NCBI RefSeq assembly: GCF_008365385.1
Contig: NZ_QOVF01000001.1
Span: forward strand, 930,001-994,000
DNA: 64,000 bases
Source: Halopseudomonas laoshanensis
GTDB taxonomy: Bacteria > Pseudomonadota > Gammaproteobacteria > Pseudomonadales > Pseudomonadaceae
Direction of reading: 5' to 3'
Made by a program: the position numbers and the translations under genes. The number at the start of each line of letters is the position of its first letter. Within the stretch, counting starts at the first letter, position 1. The notes beneath the pieces were generated by a model. That model was given only the letters and a program-made list of their open reading frames with translations. It was not told where the DNA came from and ran no database searches. This document shows, piece after piece, positions 35,846 through 45,753 of this stretch.

Positions 35846-38767
35846 ATGGTTCGCAAACTGGTTTTGGCTGTCGCCGCAGCAAGCGCTCTGATGTCATCGA
35901 ATATGACACTCGCTTTGGGCGTTGGGGATATCAACCTGCGCTCGGCGCTGAATCAGCCATTGGATGCAGAGATCGAGCTGCTCCAGGTCAAGGATTTAAC
36001 CAGCCAGGAAATTCTGCCTAATCTCGCGTCGCCAGATGAATTTGGCAGAGCCGGTATCGAACGGGACTTTTTCCTTAACGATCTGGTGTTCACGCCGGTT
36101 ATCCGGCCTGATGGTCGTGCGGTGATCCGCGTCACTTCTAGCAAGCCAGTCAAGGAGCCTTTTCTCAACTTTCTGATGGAAGTGCGCTGGCCGTCCGGTC
36201 GCGTATTACGCGAATTTACCCTATTGCTCGACCCTCCGCTGTACAGTCCGACGCCGGTCACCGCCAGCGCCCCGGCCACGCAAGCCTGGCGTGCTCCTGT
36301 CGAGCCAACCCAGCGCCCGGTGCCTACGGTTGCCGCTGCCCAACCCAGAGATACTCAGCCTTCGTCTCAGCCTCCGTCTCAGCCGCGGCCTCAGTCAACT
36401 GCGCCTGCATCAGCTCGCCCGTCGTCCGAGCAGGCCTCTGGCGAGTGGCGTACCAGCCGCACTGATACCTTGTGGGAAATCGCGCTTCGGAGTCGGCCGT
36501 CCGGCGCCTCGGTACACCAGACCATGCTGGCGATCCAGGAGCTCAACCCGAACGCCTTTATCGATAACAATATCAATCGGCTGAAAGCGGATCAGACCTT
36601 GACGCTGCCTGACGCTGAACAGGCACGGCGTCTCGGCCAGGCCGACGCAGTGGCTCAGGTTGCAGCGCAGAACAGTGCCTGGCAAGGCGGTCAACGGGCT
36701 GAGCCCGCACAGCGTCAGTTGGATGCCCGGCAGCAAGATGCCGCGCCTGCGGCACCGGAAACGGCTCCTGAGGGCGACTCGCTGCGCCTGGTGGCCGGCA
36801 GTGCCGAACAGGGTGAAGGCGCTTCAGACAGTGCCAGCACCGATTCCGCCAGTCGCCTGCGTGATCAGCTTGACGAGACCAAGGAACAGCTTGATTCGCT
36901 CGAGCGGGAGAAAGCGGAGGCGGATAGCCGCCTGACTGACATGCAGGCACAGATGGACACCTTGCAGCGCTTGCTCGAGCTGAAGGATGCTCAATTGGCA
37001 GCGATGCAGGAACAGCTGGGTGATTCGGCTGAGCTGCCAGATATAGCGCCAGAACCAGCTGCGGACGAGTCCACCGCCGATGTGGTTGCTGGCGAGAGTG
37101 CTCAGGATCCTGAACTGCCCGCTGTTGATGAATCGGGCCTGCCCGCTGATCAGATGGACGCCCCGGCAGATAGCCTGGCGGAAATGCCCGAAAGCACGGA
37201 AACGCCAATCGAGCTTGATGAAGCAGTTGCCGACGATAGTGGTGAGGTAGCTGATCAGGCCGATACTGCAGCTGCGGAACTGTCGCCTTCGGCAGCCCCC
37301 GTTCCTGAAACCCCCGCTGCCGAGAGCAATGATCAGGCTCCTGCTGTGGTAGATGCAGAGCAGGACGGCGTCGAGGCGCTGCTGCAACGGATGATGCAGA
37401 ACCAGACATTCCTGATGGTCGGTGGCGGCATCATATTGCTGCTGATACTGCTGCTGCTGATGGCCCTGGCGCGTCGCAATGCGCGCCGCGAGTCGGAAAT
37501 GGCGGACAACTTCATAGCGCGTGCTGCCGAAAACCGGGAAGGCGATGAGTCAGGCGATGCCGAAGAGTTCAATGTCGCACTGGCCGGCTTTGATGAGGAA
37601 TCGCAAGAGCTGGGGATCAGTCATGATCCGATTACTGAGGCCGACGCACTCATTGCCTACGGCAAGCTCGCTGAAGCAGCCGAAGTACTGAACGCGGCGA
37701 TAGAGGTCGAACCCGAGCGTACCGATCTTCGCTTCAAACTGATGGAGGTTGAAGGGCTGCTGGACAACCGTGAAGGTTACGCCGAGCAAATGACAGCGCT
37801 GCGCGACATGGGTGCTCCCGAGTCGCAGATAGCGGCCATGAACGCGCGCTTCCCGGTCATGGCCGCGGCGCTCGTCGCCGGTGCTGCGGTAGCTGATGAT
37901 GACGCTACCCGGGACTCATTGATGGAAGGCGATGCTGAGACCGTCTTCGAGCAGGATGAGCTGGAAACAATCGAATATGACGTTGGCGGCTTTGAGCCTG
38001 AAGAGCCTGCTACTGATGCGGGCCCGGTCGCGGCTGAGTCGGAACACGACGACCTGGACCTGGATTTTGACCTGGATGACAATCTGGCCAAGGACCTGGC
38101 TGATCCTGGTGTCAGCGCGCCATCTTCCCAGACAGCTGAAGATGAGTTTGAGCTGGATTTCAATCTGGATGAATCCTCTCAGCCAGCGAAAACTGAAACT
38201 GAATCGGACTTTACCCTGGACGAAGATTTTGACCTGTCGCTGACCGATGATCTTCAGGCCGACAGTCTGATGGCCGAGATGGATGCCATGGGCCAATCTG
38301 AAGCCAAGACACCTACTGATGCGGAGCCTTCCGAGACCTCGTTCGATCTGTCCGACGAAGAGTTGATGCGCTTCGAAGAGGAACTCAACGAGGCCGAAAA
38401 CGAAGAGGCTGGTTTTGGTCAGTCGGGAGTTGAGTCGGATGCTCCAGCGAGCAACCTGACATCTGACGATATCTCTTTCGAGTCGGATGAGCTGAACGAC
38501 TCTCAACTCGATGACGACGACGAAATCGACGCGCTGCCTTCCTCAACGGCGGAACAGGCGTTGGCAGACAGCATTGCCGAAGATGACGAAGACGAATTCG
38601 ACTTTCTCTCCGGCACGGATGAATGCGCAACCAAGCTGGATCTGGCGCGGGCCTACATCGATATGGGCGATCAGGAAGGGGCTCGTGATATTCTTGGCGA
38701 AGTATTGGAAGAGGGGAATGACCAGCAAAAGCAGGACGCTCGGGACATGATGGAGCAACTTGACTAA
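35846..38767 (+). CDS. fimV: FimV, polar pilus-biogenesis hub protein
   Basis: FimV binds peptidoglycan and organises type IV pilus assembly and cAMP signalling in P. aeruginosa. The 973-residue product has a signal peptide (1-25) and an N-terminal FimV domain to about 135 (LGVGDINLRSALNQPLDAEI). A Pro/Gln-rich linker is followed by a LysM-like domain at about 200-256, a coiled coil at 335-392 and one membrane helix at 521-542. A very acidic cytoplasmic region ends in the conserved TPR-like FimV C-terminal domain (925-973). All parts are present and uninterrupted. truA starts four bases after its stop. Confidence 0.95.
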   Translation: MVRKLVLAVAAASALMSSNMTLALGVGDINLRSALNQPLDAEIELLQVKDLTSQEILPNLASPDEFGRAGIERDFFLNDLVFTPVIRPDGRAVIRVTSSKPVKEPFLNFLMEVRWPSGRVLREFTLLLDPPLYSPTPVTASAPATQAWRAPVEPTQRPVPTVAAAQPRDTQPSSQPPSQPRPQSTAPASARPSSEQASGEWRTSRTDTLWEIALRSRPSGASVHQTMLAIQELNPNAFIDNNINRLKADQTLTLPDAEQARRLGQADAVAQVAAQNSAWQGGQRAEPAQRQLDARQQDAAPAAPETAPEGDSLRLVAGSAEQGEGASDSASTDSASRLRDQLDETKEQLDSLEREKAEADSRLTDMQAQMDTLQRLLELKDAQLAAMQEQLGDSAELPDIAPEPAADESTADVVAGESAQDPELPAVDESGLPADQMDAPADSLAEMPESTETPIELDEAVADDSGEVADQADTAAAELSPSAAPVPETPAAESNDQAPAVVDAEQDGVEALLQRMMQNQTFLMVGGGIILLLILLLLMALARRNARRESEMADNFIARAAENREGDESGDAEEFNVALAGFDEESQELGISHDPITEADALIAYGKLAEAAEVLNAAIEVEPERTDLRFKLMEVEGLLDNREGYAEQMTALRDMGAPESQIAAMNARFPVMAAALVAGAAVADDDATRDSLMEGDAETVFEQDELETIEYDVGGFEPEEPATDAGPVAAESEHDDLDLDFDLDDNLAKDLADPGVSAPSSQTAEDEFELDFNLDESSQPAKTETESDFTLDEDFDLSLTDDLQADSLMAEMDAMGQSEAKTPTDAEPSETSFDLSDEELMRFEEELNEAENEEAGFGQSGVESDAPASNLTSDDISFESDELNDSQLDDDDEIDALPSSTAEQALADSIAEDDEDEFDFLSGTDECATKLDLARAYIDMGDQEGARDILGEVLEEGNDQQKQDARDMMEQLD

Positions 38768-38770
38768 ACA

Positions 38771-39625
38771 ATGAGTAGTTCAACCTCAGACGCGGCCGCC
38801 CCAGAGGCGGCCGCTGTTGTTTCCAGGGTAGCGGCCTGCGTCGAATATCGCGGCACCGCGTACCGCGGCTGGCAGCGGCAGCAACCGGGAGTCAAGAGCG
38901 TCCAGGAGGCGGTCGAAAAAGCCCTCGGACGAGTCGCCAATCATCCGGTGAACCTGTTTTGCGCAGGCCGTACTGATGCCGGCGTACACGCCTCCTGCCA
39001 GATCATCCATTTTGAAACCAATGCGGTGCGTACCGCGTTCAACTGGGTGCATGGCGCCAATGCCAATCTGCCGGCGGATATCAGCCTGGCCTGGGCGCAA
39101 ACTGTGCCGAAGGACTTTCATGCCCGGTTCTCGGCGGTAGCGCGACGTTATCGCTATGTTATCTACAATGATCCGGTCCGACCGGCGCACCTGGCGCACG
39201 AAGTGACCTGGAATTATCGCCCGCTGGATATCGATCTGATGCGACGTGCGGCCGAGCCTCTGGTCGGCGAACACGATTTCACTTCCTACCGGGCGCTGGC
39301 ATGCCAGGCAAAATCACCGGTCAAGCGGGTGCATCACCTGAAATTGTACGAGTTTGGTCGATTTATCGTCATCGATATTCGCTCTGATGCATTTTTGCAT
39401 CATATGGTGCGCAACATTGCTGGTGTGTTGATGCAGATTGGCTGTGGAGAAAGACCGGTTAGCTGGGCGGGCGAGGTGCTTGAAGCCCGCTGTCGACGCG
39501 AGGGCGGGCTGACTGCGCCACCCTACGGTCTGTATCTGGTTGATGTCACTTATCCCGAGCGCTTTTCCTTGCCGGAACGGTATATGGGCCCGCACTTTCT
39601 GGCGGCGCTGAATACGCTCGACTGA
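38771..39625 (+). CDS. truA: tRNA pseudouridine(38-40) synthase
   Basis: It isomerises uridines 38-40 in the anticodon arm. The 284-residue protein contains the catalytic Asp in FCAGRTDAGVHA, EYRGTAYRGWQRQ early on, and HHMVRNIAGVLMQIG late. The first 20 residues (Ala/Ser-rich) exceed the usual N-terminus, but no better start is seen downstream. fimV ends three bases before the ATG, so expression is tied to fimV. The trpF promoter candidate overlaps its stop. Confidence 0.94.
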   Translation: MSSSTSDAAAPEAAAVVSRVAACVEYRGTAYRGWQRQQPGVKSVQEAVEKALGRVANHPVNLFCAGRTDAGVHASCQIIHFETNAVRTAFNWVHGANANLPADISLAWAQTVPKDFHARFSAVARRYRYVIYNDPVRPAHLAHEVTWNYRPLDIDLMRRAAEPLVGEHDFTSYRALACQAKSPVKRVHHLKLYEFGRFIVIDIRSDAFLHHMVRNIAGVLMQIGCGERPVSWAGEVLEARCRREGGLTAPPYGLYLVDVTYPERFSLPERYMGPHFLAALNTLD

Positions 39626-39650
39626 CGCTGGCGGGCTGATCTGCTACTAT
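39622..39650 (+). promoter_or_regulatory. Candidate promoter for trpFBA
   Basis: CTGACG (39622-39627) and TACTAT (39645-39650) are exactly 17 bases apart and each match four of six consensus bases. The promoter overlaps the truA stop codon and lies 35 bases before trpF. Confidence 0.4.
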
Positions 39651-39684
39651 TCAGGGCCAGATCAATTCAGGTATTTCTCCGTAC

Positions 39685-40299
39685 ATGGTGCGAATCAAGA
39701 TATGCGGTATCACGCGGGTTGAAGACGCGCTGGCCGCTGCGCGGGCTGGAGCCGATGCCATAGGTTTGGTGTTTTATCCCGCCAGTCCGCGCGCAGTGAG
39801 CCCAACAGTCGCGCGTCAGATCATTCGCGCGCTGCCCCCTTTTGTCACTTCCGTTGGCCTGTTTGTGGATGCGTCTGCGACAGAAGTCCATCAAGTGCTG
39901 GCGGAAGCTCCCCTGGACGTTTTGCAATTTCATGGCAATGAATCCGCAGAGTTCTGTAATCAGTTTGGCCGGCCCTATCTCAAGGCGCTCAGAGTGAAAC
40001 CTGGCGATGACCTGAACGCCTTAGCCGCTCAGTGGCCAGACGCTTCCGGCATTCTCCTGGATAGTTACAAGGACGGTGTGCCCGGCGGTACTGGAGAGAT
40101 CTTTGACTGGTCGCTTATTCCGCTCGAGCGGAATTGGCCGCTGGTGCTGGCTGGCGGGTTGACCGCAGACAATGTGGCCGATGCCATTGCCCGATCTGCC
40201 CCCTGGGCAGTGGATGTCAGCGGCGGGGTAGAGCAGGCCAAGGGCATCAAGAATGCCGCTAAAATCAATTCCTTTGTTCAAGAGGTGAAGCGTGTCTGA
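39685..40299 (+). CDS. trpF: Phosphoribosylanthranilate isomerase
   Basis: It catalyses the third step from anthranilate in tryptophan synthesis. The 204-residue TIM barrel starts [15 protein letters not shown], the family signature, with Cys7 as the catalytic base. [17 protein letters not shown] and [15 protein letters not shown] follow. Stop and trpB start overlap by eight bases. Confidence 0.96.
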   Translation: MVRIKICGITRVEDALAAARAGADAIGLVFYPASPRAVSPTVARQIIRALPPFVTSVGLFVDASATEVHQVLAEAPLDVLQFHGNESAEFCNQFGRPYLKALRVKPGDDLNALAAQWPDASGILLDSYKDGVPGGTGEIFDWSLIPLERNWPLVLAGGLTADNVADAIARSAPWAVDVSGGVEQAKGIKNAAKINSFVQEVKRV

Positions 40300-41509
40300 C
40301 ACAAAGCCCGTGGATTACACCACTATTCCTGATCAGCGAGGGCATTTCGGACCCTATGGCGGTCGGTTTGTTTCCGAAACGCTGATGGACGCGCTGGAAG
40401 AGCTGGAGGCGCTTTATCAGCGCTTGTCCGCTGATCCAGATTTTCAGGCGGAGTTCGATTACGACCTCGCCCATTATGTTGGCCGTCCCTCGCCGCTGTA
40501 TCTGGCTGAGCGCTTGACCGCCAAGGTTGGCGGAGCGCAGATCTATCTCAAGCGTGAAGACCTCAACCACACTGGCGCGCACAAGGTCAACAATACGATC
40601 GGCCAGGCGCTGCTGGCCAAGCATATGGGCAAGCCACGCGTCATCGCCGAGACTGGCGCTGGTCAGCATGGCGTAGCCACGGCAACAGTCGCTGCACGGC
40701 TGGGGCTTAAGTGCCAGGTGTACATGGGCGCTGATGACGTTCAGCGGCAATCGCTCAACGTTTACCGCATGAAGCTTCTCGGTGCCGAAGTGATACCGGT
40801 AACGTCTGGTTCCCGCACCTTGAAAGACGCGATGAATGAGGCAATGCGTGATTGGGTCACCAATATTGATGACACCTTCTACATTATCGGCACCGTCGCC
40901 GGCCCGCATCCCTACCCGAAGCTGGTGAGGGACTTTCAGTGCGTGATCGGTCGTGAGGCACGCGCACAGTGTTTGACCCAGTATGGCAAGTTACCTGACG
41001 CGCTGGTGGCGTGCGTCGGCGGCGGGTCCAACGCGATCGGACTGTTTCATCCATTTCTTGAAGACACTGGCGTGGCCATGTATGGCGTTGAAGCGGGCGG
41101 CCTGGGCCTGGAGACCGGCCAGCATGCCGCACCGCTAGCAGCCGGCCGGCCTGGCGTGCTGCACGGCAATCGGACTTATCTGATGGAAGATGACGCTGGC
41201 CAGATCATTGAGACCCATTCAGTTTCTGCAGGGTTGGATTATCCTGGCGTCGGGCCAGAGCATAGCTGGCTGAAGGACATCGGCCGGGTGAACTATGTGA
41301 ACGCCACTGACGAAGAAGCCCTGACCGCTTTCCGCGAGCTGACCTGCGTCGAAGGCATCATGCCGGCATTGGAGTCTGCCCACGCAGTGGCGTACGCCAT
41401 GAAGCTGGCAGCCACCATGCGTCCAGATCAGACTATTGTGGTCAATCTGTCCGGGCGTGGTGACAAGGATATTCATACCGTGGCCGGCATTGACGGCATC
41501 AGTCTTTGA
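40292..41509 (+). CDS. trpB: Tryptophan synthase beta chain
   Basis: It joins indole and serine to make tryptophan with PLP. The 405-residue protein has the PLP Lys98 in [13 protein letters not shown] and the phosphate-binding GGGSNAIG. The start is GTG at 40292, inside the trpF end. AGAGGTGAAG lies just upstream as a ribosome site, so translation is coupled to trpF. This position is unlike P. aeruginosa, where trpBA are elsewhere under TrpI. Confidence 0.96.
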   Translation: MSDTKPVDYTTIPDQRGHFGPYGGRFVSETLMDALEELEALYQRLSADPDFQAEFDYDLAHYVGRPSPLYLAERLTAKVGGAQIYLKREDLNHTGAHKVNNTIGQALLAKHMGKPRVIAETGAGQHGVATATVAARLGLKCQVYMGADDVQRQSLNVYRMKLLGAEVIPVTSGSRTLKDAMNEAMRDWVTNIDDTFYIIGTVAGPHPYPKLVRDFQCVIGREARAQCLTQYGKLPDALVACVGGGSNAIGLFHPFLEDTGVAMYGVEAGGLGLETGQHAAPLAAGRPGVLHGNRTYLMEDDAGQIIETHSVSAGLDYPGVGPEHSWLKDIGRVNYVNATDEEALTAFRELTCVEGIMPALESAHAVAYAMKLAATMRPDQTIVVNLSGRGDKDIHTVAGIDGISL

Positions 41510-41521
41510 ACAGAGTGTGAT

Positions 41522-42328
41522 ATGAGTCGAATACAAGCGTGTTTTGAACAGTTGCGTACAGATGGCCGCAAGGCGTTGATTCCCTACGTGACAGCCGGTG
41601 ATCCGGATCCGGCAATGACCTTGCCGCTGATGCACGAACTGGTAGAGGCGGGCGCTGACGTCATTGAGTTGGGTGTGCCTTTTTCTGATCCGATGGCCGA
41701 TGGCCCGGTGATTCAGCAAGCGATGGAACGAGCCTTGAAGCACCAGGTTAGCCTGACTCAAGTGCTGGAGATGGTGCGTCAGTTCCGCGAGACCAATCAG
41801 ACTACCCCGGTGGTATTGATGGGCTATCTCAACCCGGTTGAACGCATGGGTTATGAAACCTTTGCCGATGCGGCCCTGGCTGCAGGGGTTGATGGAGTTC
41901 TGACCGTGGACTTGCCTCCGGAAGAAGCCGACGAGGTCGCTGCGCTGTTCAAGGCGCGCGGGCTGGATGTGATTTTCCTTCTGTCACCTACCACCACGCT
42001 GCAGCGGGCGGCGAAAATCTGTCACCACGCCAGCGGCTATGTCTATTATGTTTCACTCAAGGGTGTGACCGGGTCCAGTGCATTGAACGTCACTGATGTG
42101 GCAGCCAAGCTGGATCAACTGCGCACCGTGACCGATTTGCCGATTGGCGTGGGATTTGGTATTCGTGACGGAAAGACTGCAGCAGCTGTTGGCGCTGTGG
42201 CTGACGGTGTGGTGGTTGGCTCGGTACTGGTTAATCAGATTGCCGATCATGTTGGGCAGCCTGAACAGGCTCGCAAGGCAATTGGCGCTATTATTCGCGA
42301 CATGCGCCTGGCTATGGATCAGCGATAG
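41522..42328 (+). CDS. trpA: Tryptophan synthase alpha chain
   Basis: It cleaves indole-3-glycerol phosphate and passes indole to TrpB. The 268-residue TIM barrel has catalytic Glu in [19 protein letters not shown] and Asp in [12 protein letters not shown] and [13 protein letters not shown] also fit. The ATG is 12 bases after trpB. accD follows 45 bases later without a visible terminator, so all genes to the SPOR gene may share a transcript. Confidence 0.96.
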   Translation: MSRIQACFEQLRTDGRKALIPYVTAGDPDPAMTLPLMHELVEAGADVIELGVPFSDPMADGPVIQQAMERALKHQVSLTQVLEMVRQFRETNQTTPVVLMGYLNPVERMGYETFADAALAAGVDGVLTVDLPPEEADEVAALFKARGLDVIFLLSPTTTLQRAAKICHHASGYVYYVSLKGVTGSSALNVTDVAAKLDQLRTVTDLPIGVGFGIRDGKTAAAVGAVADGVVVGSVLVNQIADHVGQPEQARKAIGAIIRDMRLAMDQR

Positions 42329-42373
42329 AACAACCCTCTTTGGTATAGCAGACAACGAAAATAAGGATTGGCG

Positions 42374-43276
42374 ATGAGCAACTGGCTGGTAGATAAGTTG
42401 ATACCCTCCATAGTGCGTTCCGAAGCACAAAAGAGCAGTGTGCCCGAGGGCCTGTGGCGCAAATGTCCGTCCTGCGATGCCGTACTGTACCGCCCCGAGC
42501 TGGAAAAAAACCTGGATATCTGCCCCAAGTGCAGCCATCACCTGCGGATCAACGCCCGCCGTCGCCTGGATATTTTTCTTGATCCGGAAGGACGCACCGA
42601 GATCGCTGCCGAACTGGAGCCAGTCGACCGGCTGAAGTTCCGCGACAGCAAGAAATACAAGGATCGCCTGACCGCAGCGCAGAAAGATACCGGCGAGAAA
42701 GATGCGTTAGTGGTCATGCAGGGCGCCTTGAAAGGCAATCCGATTGTCGCCAGCGCCTTTGAATTCAATTTCATGGGCGGTTCGATGGGCAGTGTGGTTG
42801 GCGCGCGCTTTGTACGCGGTGCCGAAATTGCACTTAAAGAACGTATTCCCTACGTGTGCTTTTCAGCGTCCGGTGGCGCGCGTATGCAGGAAGCGCTGTT
42901 TTCATTGATGCAGATGGCCAAGACCAGTGCCGCTCTGGCAAAAATGAAGGAAGAGGGCATTCCGTTTATTTCGGTGATGACCGATCCGGTATACGGCGGC
43001 GTATCTGCCAGCTTGGCGATGCTCGGCGACCTGAACGTGGCTGAGCCAAATGCGCTGATCGGTTTTGCCGGTCCTCGGGTTATCGAGCAGACCGTTCGCG
43101 AGAAGCTCCCCGCGGGCTTCCAGCGCAGTGAATTCCTGCTCGCCCATGGGGCCTTGGATATGATCATCCCCCGCGCCGAGTTGCGTGATCGGCTGTCCAG
43201 TATGCTGACCATGTTCACGGGCTTGCCCGCACCGGAACGGGATCCGCCGCTTGAGCCCCTGACCGGCGAGGCCTGA
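42374..43276 (+). CDS. accD: Acetyl-CoA carboxylase carboxyltransferase subunit beta
   Basis: It transfers CO2 from biotin to acetyl-CoA to make malonyl-CoA, together with AccA. The 300-residue protein has the N-terminal C4 zinc ribbon (Cys31, Cys34, Cys50, Cys53). [19 protein letters not shown] and [17 protein letters not shown] are the carboxyltransferase core. ATG 42374 is used; the TTG two codons earlier is not. Its stop shares one base with folC. Confidence 0.97.
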   Translation: MSNWLVDKLIPSIVRSEAQKSSVPEGLWRKCPSCDAVLYRPELEKNLDICPKCSHHLRINARRRLDIFLDPEGRTEIAAELEPVDRLKFRDSKKYKDRLTAAQKDTGEKDALVVMQGALKGNPIVASAFEFNFMGGSMGSVVGARFVRGAEIALKERIPYVCFSASGGARMQEALFSLMQMAKTSAALAKMKEEGIPFISVMTDPVYGGVSASLAMLGDLNVAEPNALIGFAGPRVIEQTVREKLPAGFQRSEFLLAHGALDMIIPRAELRDRLSSMLTMFTGLPAPERDPPLEPLTGEA

Positions 43277-44565
43277 TGGCGCACACTGATCTAGCTGGCT
43301 GGTTGGCGCGGCTGGAGCAGCTGCATCCTACCGAGATCGATATGGGTTTGCAGCGGGTGGCCACTGTTGCGGCCCGTATGGGGCTCTCCCGTCCCGCACC
43401 GTTAGTGTTTACCGTCACAGGCACTAACGGCAAGGGGTCCACTTGCGCGACCCTGGATGCGCTGTTGCGGCACGCCGGGCTGCGCTCAGGTGTTTATACC
43501 TCCCCACATTTGCTGGCCTATAACGAGCGAGTTTGCATAGACGGCAAGCCTGTGTCCGACGATAGCCTCTGCGAGGCTTTTGCTCGAATAGAGGCCGCCC
43601 GCGCAGAAACCTCTCTGACCTATTTCGAGTTCGGTACGCTGGCAGCACTGCTGTTATTCGAGCAGGCGGAACTGGACGCGGTAGTGTTGGAAGTCGGCCT
43701 TGGTGGCCGCCTTGACGCGGTGAATATTGTCGATGCCGATGTGGCTGTGGTCACCAGTATTGGCCTGGACCATCAGGAATATCTGGGCAACACCCGGGAG
43801 TCTGTGGGTTACGAAAAAGCCGGCATCTTGCGACCCTCGATAAAACTGGTCTGCAGTGAAATCGATCTGCCCTCTACATTCGTTGCGGAAGTAGGGCGGC
43901 AGCAAGCGTTGATGCTGCAACGCAATAAAGATTATGGGTGGCGCGCGGAAGGTGGGCATTGGCTGTTATATGGCCGGGACGCGCGGGGCGAATCGCGAAG
44001 CGTAACTGGTCTGCCAGCAGTTTCCTTACCCAAGGACAACCTGGTCACGGCCTTGCAGGCATTCTGGGCGGCGGGGCTGGAGCTTTCCGACAAGCAGATC
44101 GTCGATGCGTTGGCCAATGTTTGCGTGCCAGGCCGCATGCAGCGCCGCACTGTCAGCTGGCGCGGCCAGCCACGGCAACTGCTGCTGGATGTGGGGCACA
44201 ATCCGCATGCTGCGGCTTTTCTCGCCGCCGAACTTGAATCTGATAGCGTAGAGCGGTTGGCGGTTTTTGGTCTGCTGGCAGACAAGGATCTTGCCGGTGT
44301 GGTTGCGCCTCTGGTCGGTGTATTCAGTCGCTGGGCACTAGCCCCTTTACCCAGCCCGAGAACGCGGCCCGTTAGCGATCTGGCTACCTGCCTGACCGTT
44401 CTAGGGGAGCGAAGTGAAGGTTACGGCTCCGTCGCCGAAGCGTTGGAGCAGAGCCTTGACACAACGCCAGCTTCTACCGAAATAGTCATTTTCGGGTCGT
44501 TTTTCTGCGTCTCAGCAGCCATACTCTGGCTAAACCTCCAGTCCCGGGATCTGAATAATGGATGA
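43276..44565 (+). CDS. folC: Bifunctional folylpolyglutamate/dihydrofolate synthase
   Basis: It adds glutamate to dihydropteroate and to folates using ATP. The 429-residue protein has the Mur-ligase-like P-loop TGTNGKGSTCATL near residue 51, YTSPHLLAYNERV, and the DVGHNPHAAAFLA motif in the C-terminal domain. It is translationally linked to accD (one-base overlap) and to the SPOR gene (eight-base overlap). Confidence 0.95.
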   Translation: MAHTDLAGWLARLEQLHPTEIDMGLQRVATVAARMGLSRPAPLVFTVTGTNGKGSTCATLDALLRHAGLRSGVYTSPHLLAYNERVCIDGKPVSDDSLCEAFARIEAARAETSLTYFEFGTLAALLLFEQAELDAVVLEVGLGGRLDAVNIVDADVAVVTSIGLDHQEYLGNTRESVGYEKAGILRPSIKLVCSEIDLPSTFVAEVGRQQALMLQRNKDYGWRAEGGHWLLYGRDARGESRSVTGLPAVSLPKDNLVTALQAFWAAGLELSDKQIVDALANVCVPGRMQRRTVSWRGQPRQLLLDVGHNPHAAAFLAAELESDSVERLAVFGLLADKDLAGVVAPLVGVFSRWALAPLPSPRTRPVSDLATCLTVLGERSEGYGSVAEALEQSLDTTPASTEIVIFGSFFCVSAAILWLNLQSRDLNNG

Positions 44566-45151
44566 CAAATTGAAACAGCGGCTTATCGGTGCGTTGGTGT
44601 TGATCATTGCTGCGGTGGTTTTTCTGCCCATGCTGTTATCCGGTCAGGACGAGACCGTGAGTGTTGAAGTCGAAGCCCCCGAGCAGCCGGTGATGTCGAG
44701 CGAGCCTATCGAATCAGCGGCCCCTATCGAATTGCCGGCGCCCGAGCCGGTGAACGATATTCCGGAGGCTGAAGGCATTCCTCTGCCGGTGGAAGAGGAG
44801 GTCGCTGAGCCAGCGATTAGCGAAGCTCCAGTCGCCGAGCCTGTGCCCGCCCCCGAGCCTGAAGCCGCGCCAGCACCCGTTGCACCGACCGCCACGCAAG
44901 GCGATTGGGTCATCCAGTTAGGCAGTTTTTCAGCGGTGGCGAATGCCGAGGGTTTCAAGCAGAAACTGGTGGAGCAGGGCTACAACGCCTATACGGTAAC
45001 GGCAAAGGCGGATGGCAAAGAGATTACCCGGGTTTACGTAGGGCCGCTTCTGGATCGCGAAAGCGCCAACCGGGTGCGCGACGAGCTGAGTCGCCGGCAT
45101 GAGACCAAGGGTTTCGTAACGGCGTTTGATGCGGCTTCGGGTAAGCGATAG
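44558..45151 (+). CDS. SPOR domain protein (DedD-like)
   Basis: A 197-residue inner-membrane protein. One helix at about residues 8-27 (RLIGALVLIIAAVVFLPMLL), then a long Pro/Glu/Ala-rich linker, then a SPOR domain at about 118-195 (WVIQLGSFSAVANAEGFKQK, TRVYVGPLL). SPOR domains bind denuded glycan strands at the division septum. The folC-SPOR-cvpA-purF order is that of dedD in E. coli and PA3110 in P. aeruginosa, so dedD is the likely counterpart. Confidence 0.9.
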   Translation: MDDKLKQRLIGALVLIIAAVVFLPMLLSGQDETVSVEVEAPEQPVMSSEPIESAAPIELPAPEPVNDIPEAEGIPLPVEEEVAEPAISEAPVAEPVPAPEPEAAPAPVAPTATQGDWVIQLGSFSAVANAEGFKQKLVEQGYNAYTVTAKADGKEITRVYVGPLLDRESANRVRDELSRRHETKGFVTAFDAASGKR

Positions 45152-45213
45152 CGGTTCCGGTCAAAGGGCGGCTCTGGTAGAATATCGGCCTTTCCGCCAA
45201 CGGGTGTTTCGTC

Positions 45214-45696
45214 GTGACACTAGCCTGGATTGATTGGGCCATCATCGCCATTATTACCGTCTCGACTGTGATCAGTTTAGCCCGGGGTTTCGTCAAGGAA
45301 GCGCTATCGCTGGTGACCTGGGTGGTCGCTGGCCTGGTAGCCTGGATGTTTGGCGGTGCGCTGGCCGAGTATCTGATTCCGTATATCGCGACACCTTCGC
45401 TCCGGGTGATTGCCGCCTGCGCTATATTATTTGTTCTGACATTGATTCTAGGCGGACTGGTCAATTATCTGATCGGCCAGTTGGTGATGGTCACTGGCCT
45501 GAGTGGTACAGACCGTTTTCTGGGTATGATATTTGGTGCCGCCCGCGGTGCATTGTTGGTTACCGTTGGTGTAGGGCTGTTGAGCCTGGCGCCGGTCGAT
45601 GCTGACGAATGGTGGCGGCAGTCCGAGCTGATTCCGCATTTTCTCCTGGTTGCTGACTGGTCCAAGAGCATGATTCTCGGGTTTGTTGGGCGCTGA
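45214..45696 (+). CDS. cvpA: CvpA family membrane protein
   Basis: A 160-residue protein with four hydrophobic segments, starting LAWIDWAIIAIITVSTVISL. The family member in E. coli is needed for colicin V production and protects from envelope stress. GTG at 45214 is the start; no ATG gives the canonical N-terminus. It directly precedes purF, as in E. coli and Pseudomonas. Confidence 0.92.
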   Translation: MTLAWIDWAIIAIITVSTVISLARGFVKEALSLVTWVVAGLVAWMFGGALAEYLIPYIATPSLRVIAACAILFVLTLILGGLVNYLIGQLVMVTGLSGTDRFLGMIFGAARGALLVTVGVGLLSLAPVDADEWWRQSELIPHFLLVADWSKSMILGFVGR

Positions 45697-45702
45697 TCCT
45701 TG

Positions 45703-45721
45703 CACCTGGCAGTGGCAGGTG
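45703..45721 (+). other. Small hairpin between cvpA and purF
   Basis: CACCTG (45703-45708) pairs with CAGGTG (45716-45721) over a seven-base loop. No T-run follows, so it is not a simple terminator. It could tune read-through or mRNA processing between the two genes. Confidence 0.35.
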
Positions 45722-45753
45722 TGGTGTATCCATAGACGAAAAGGTGTTTAGGC

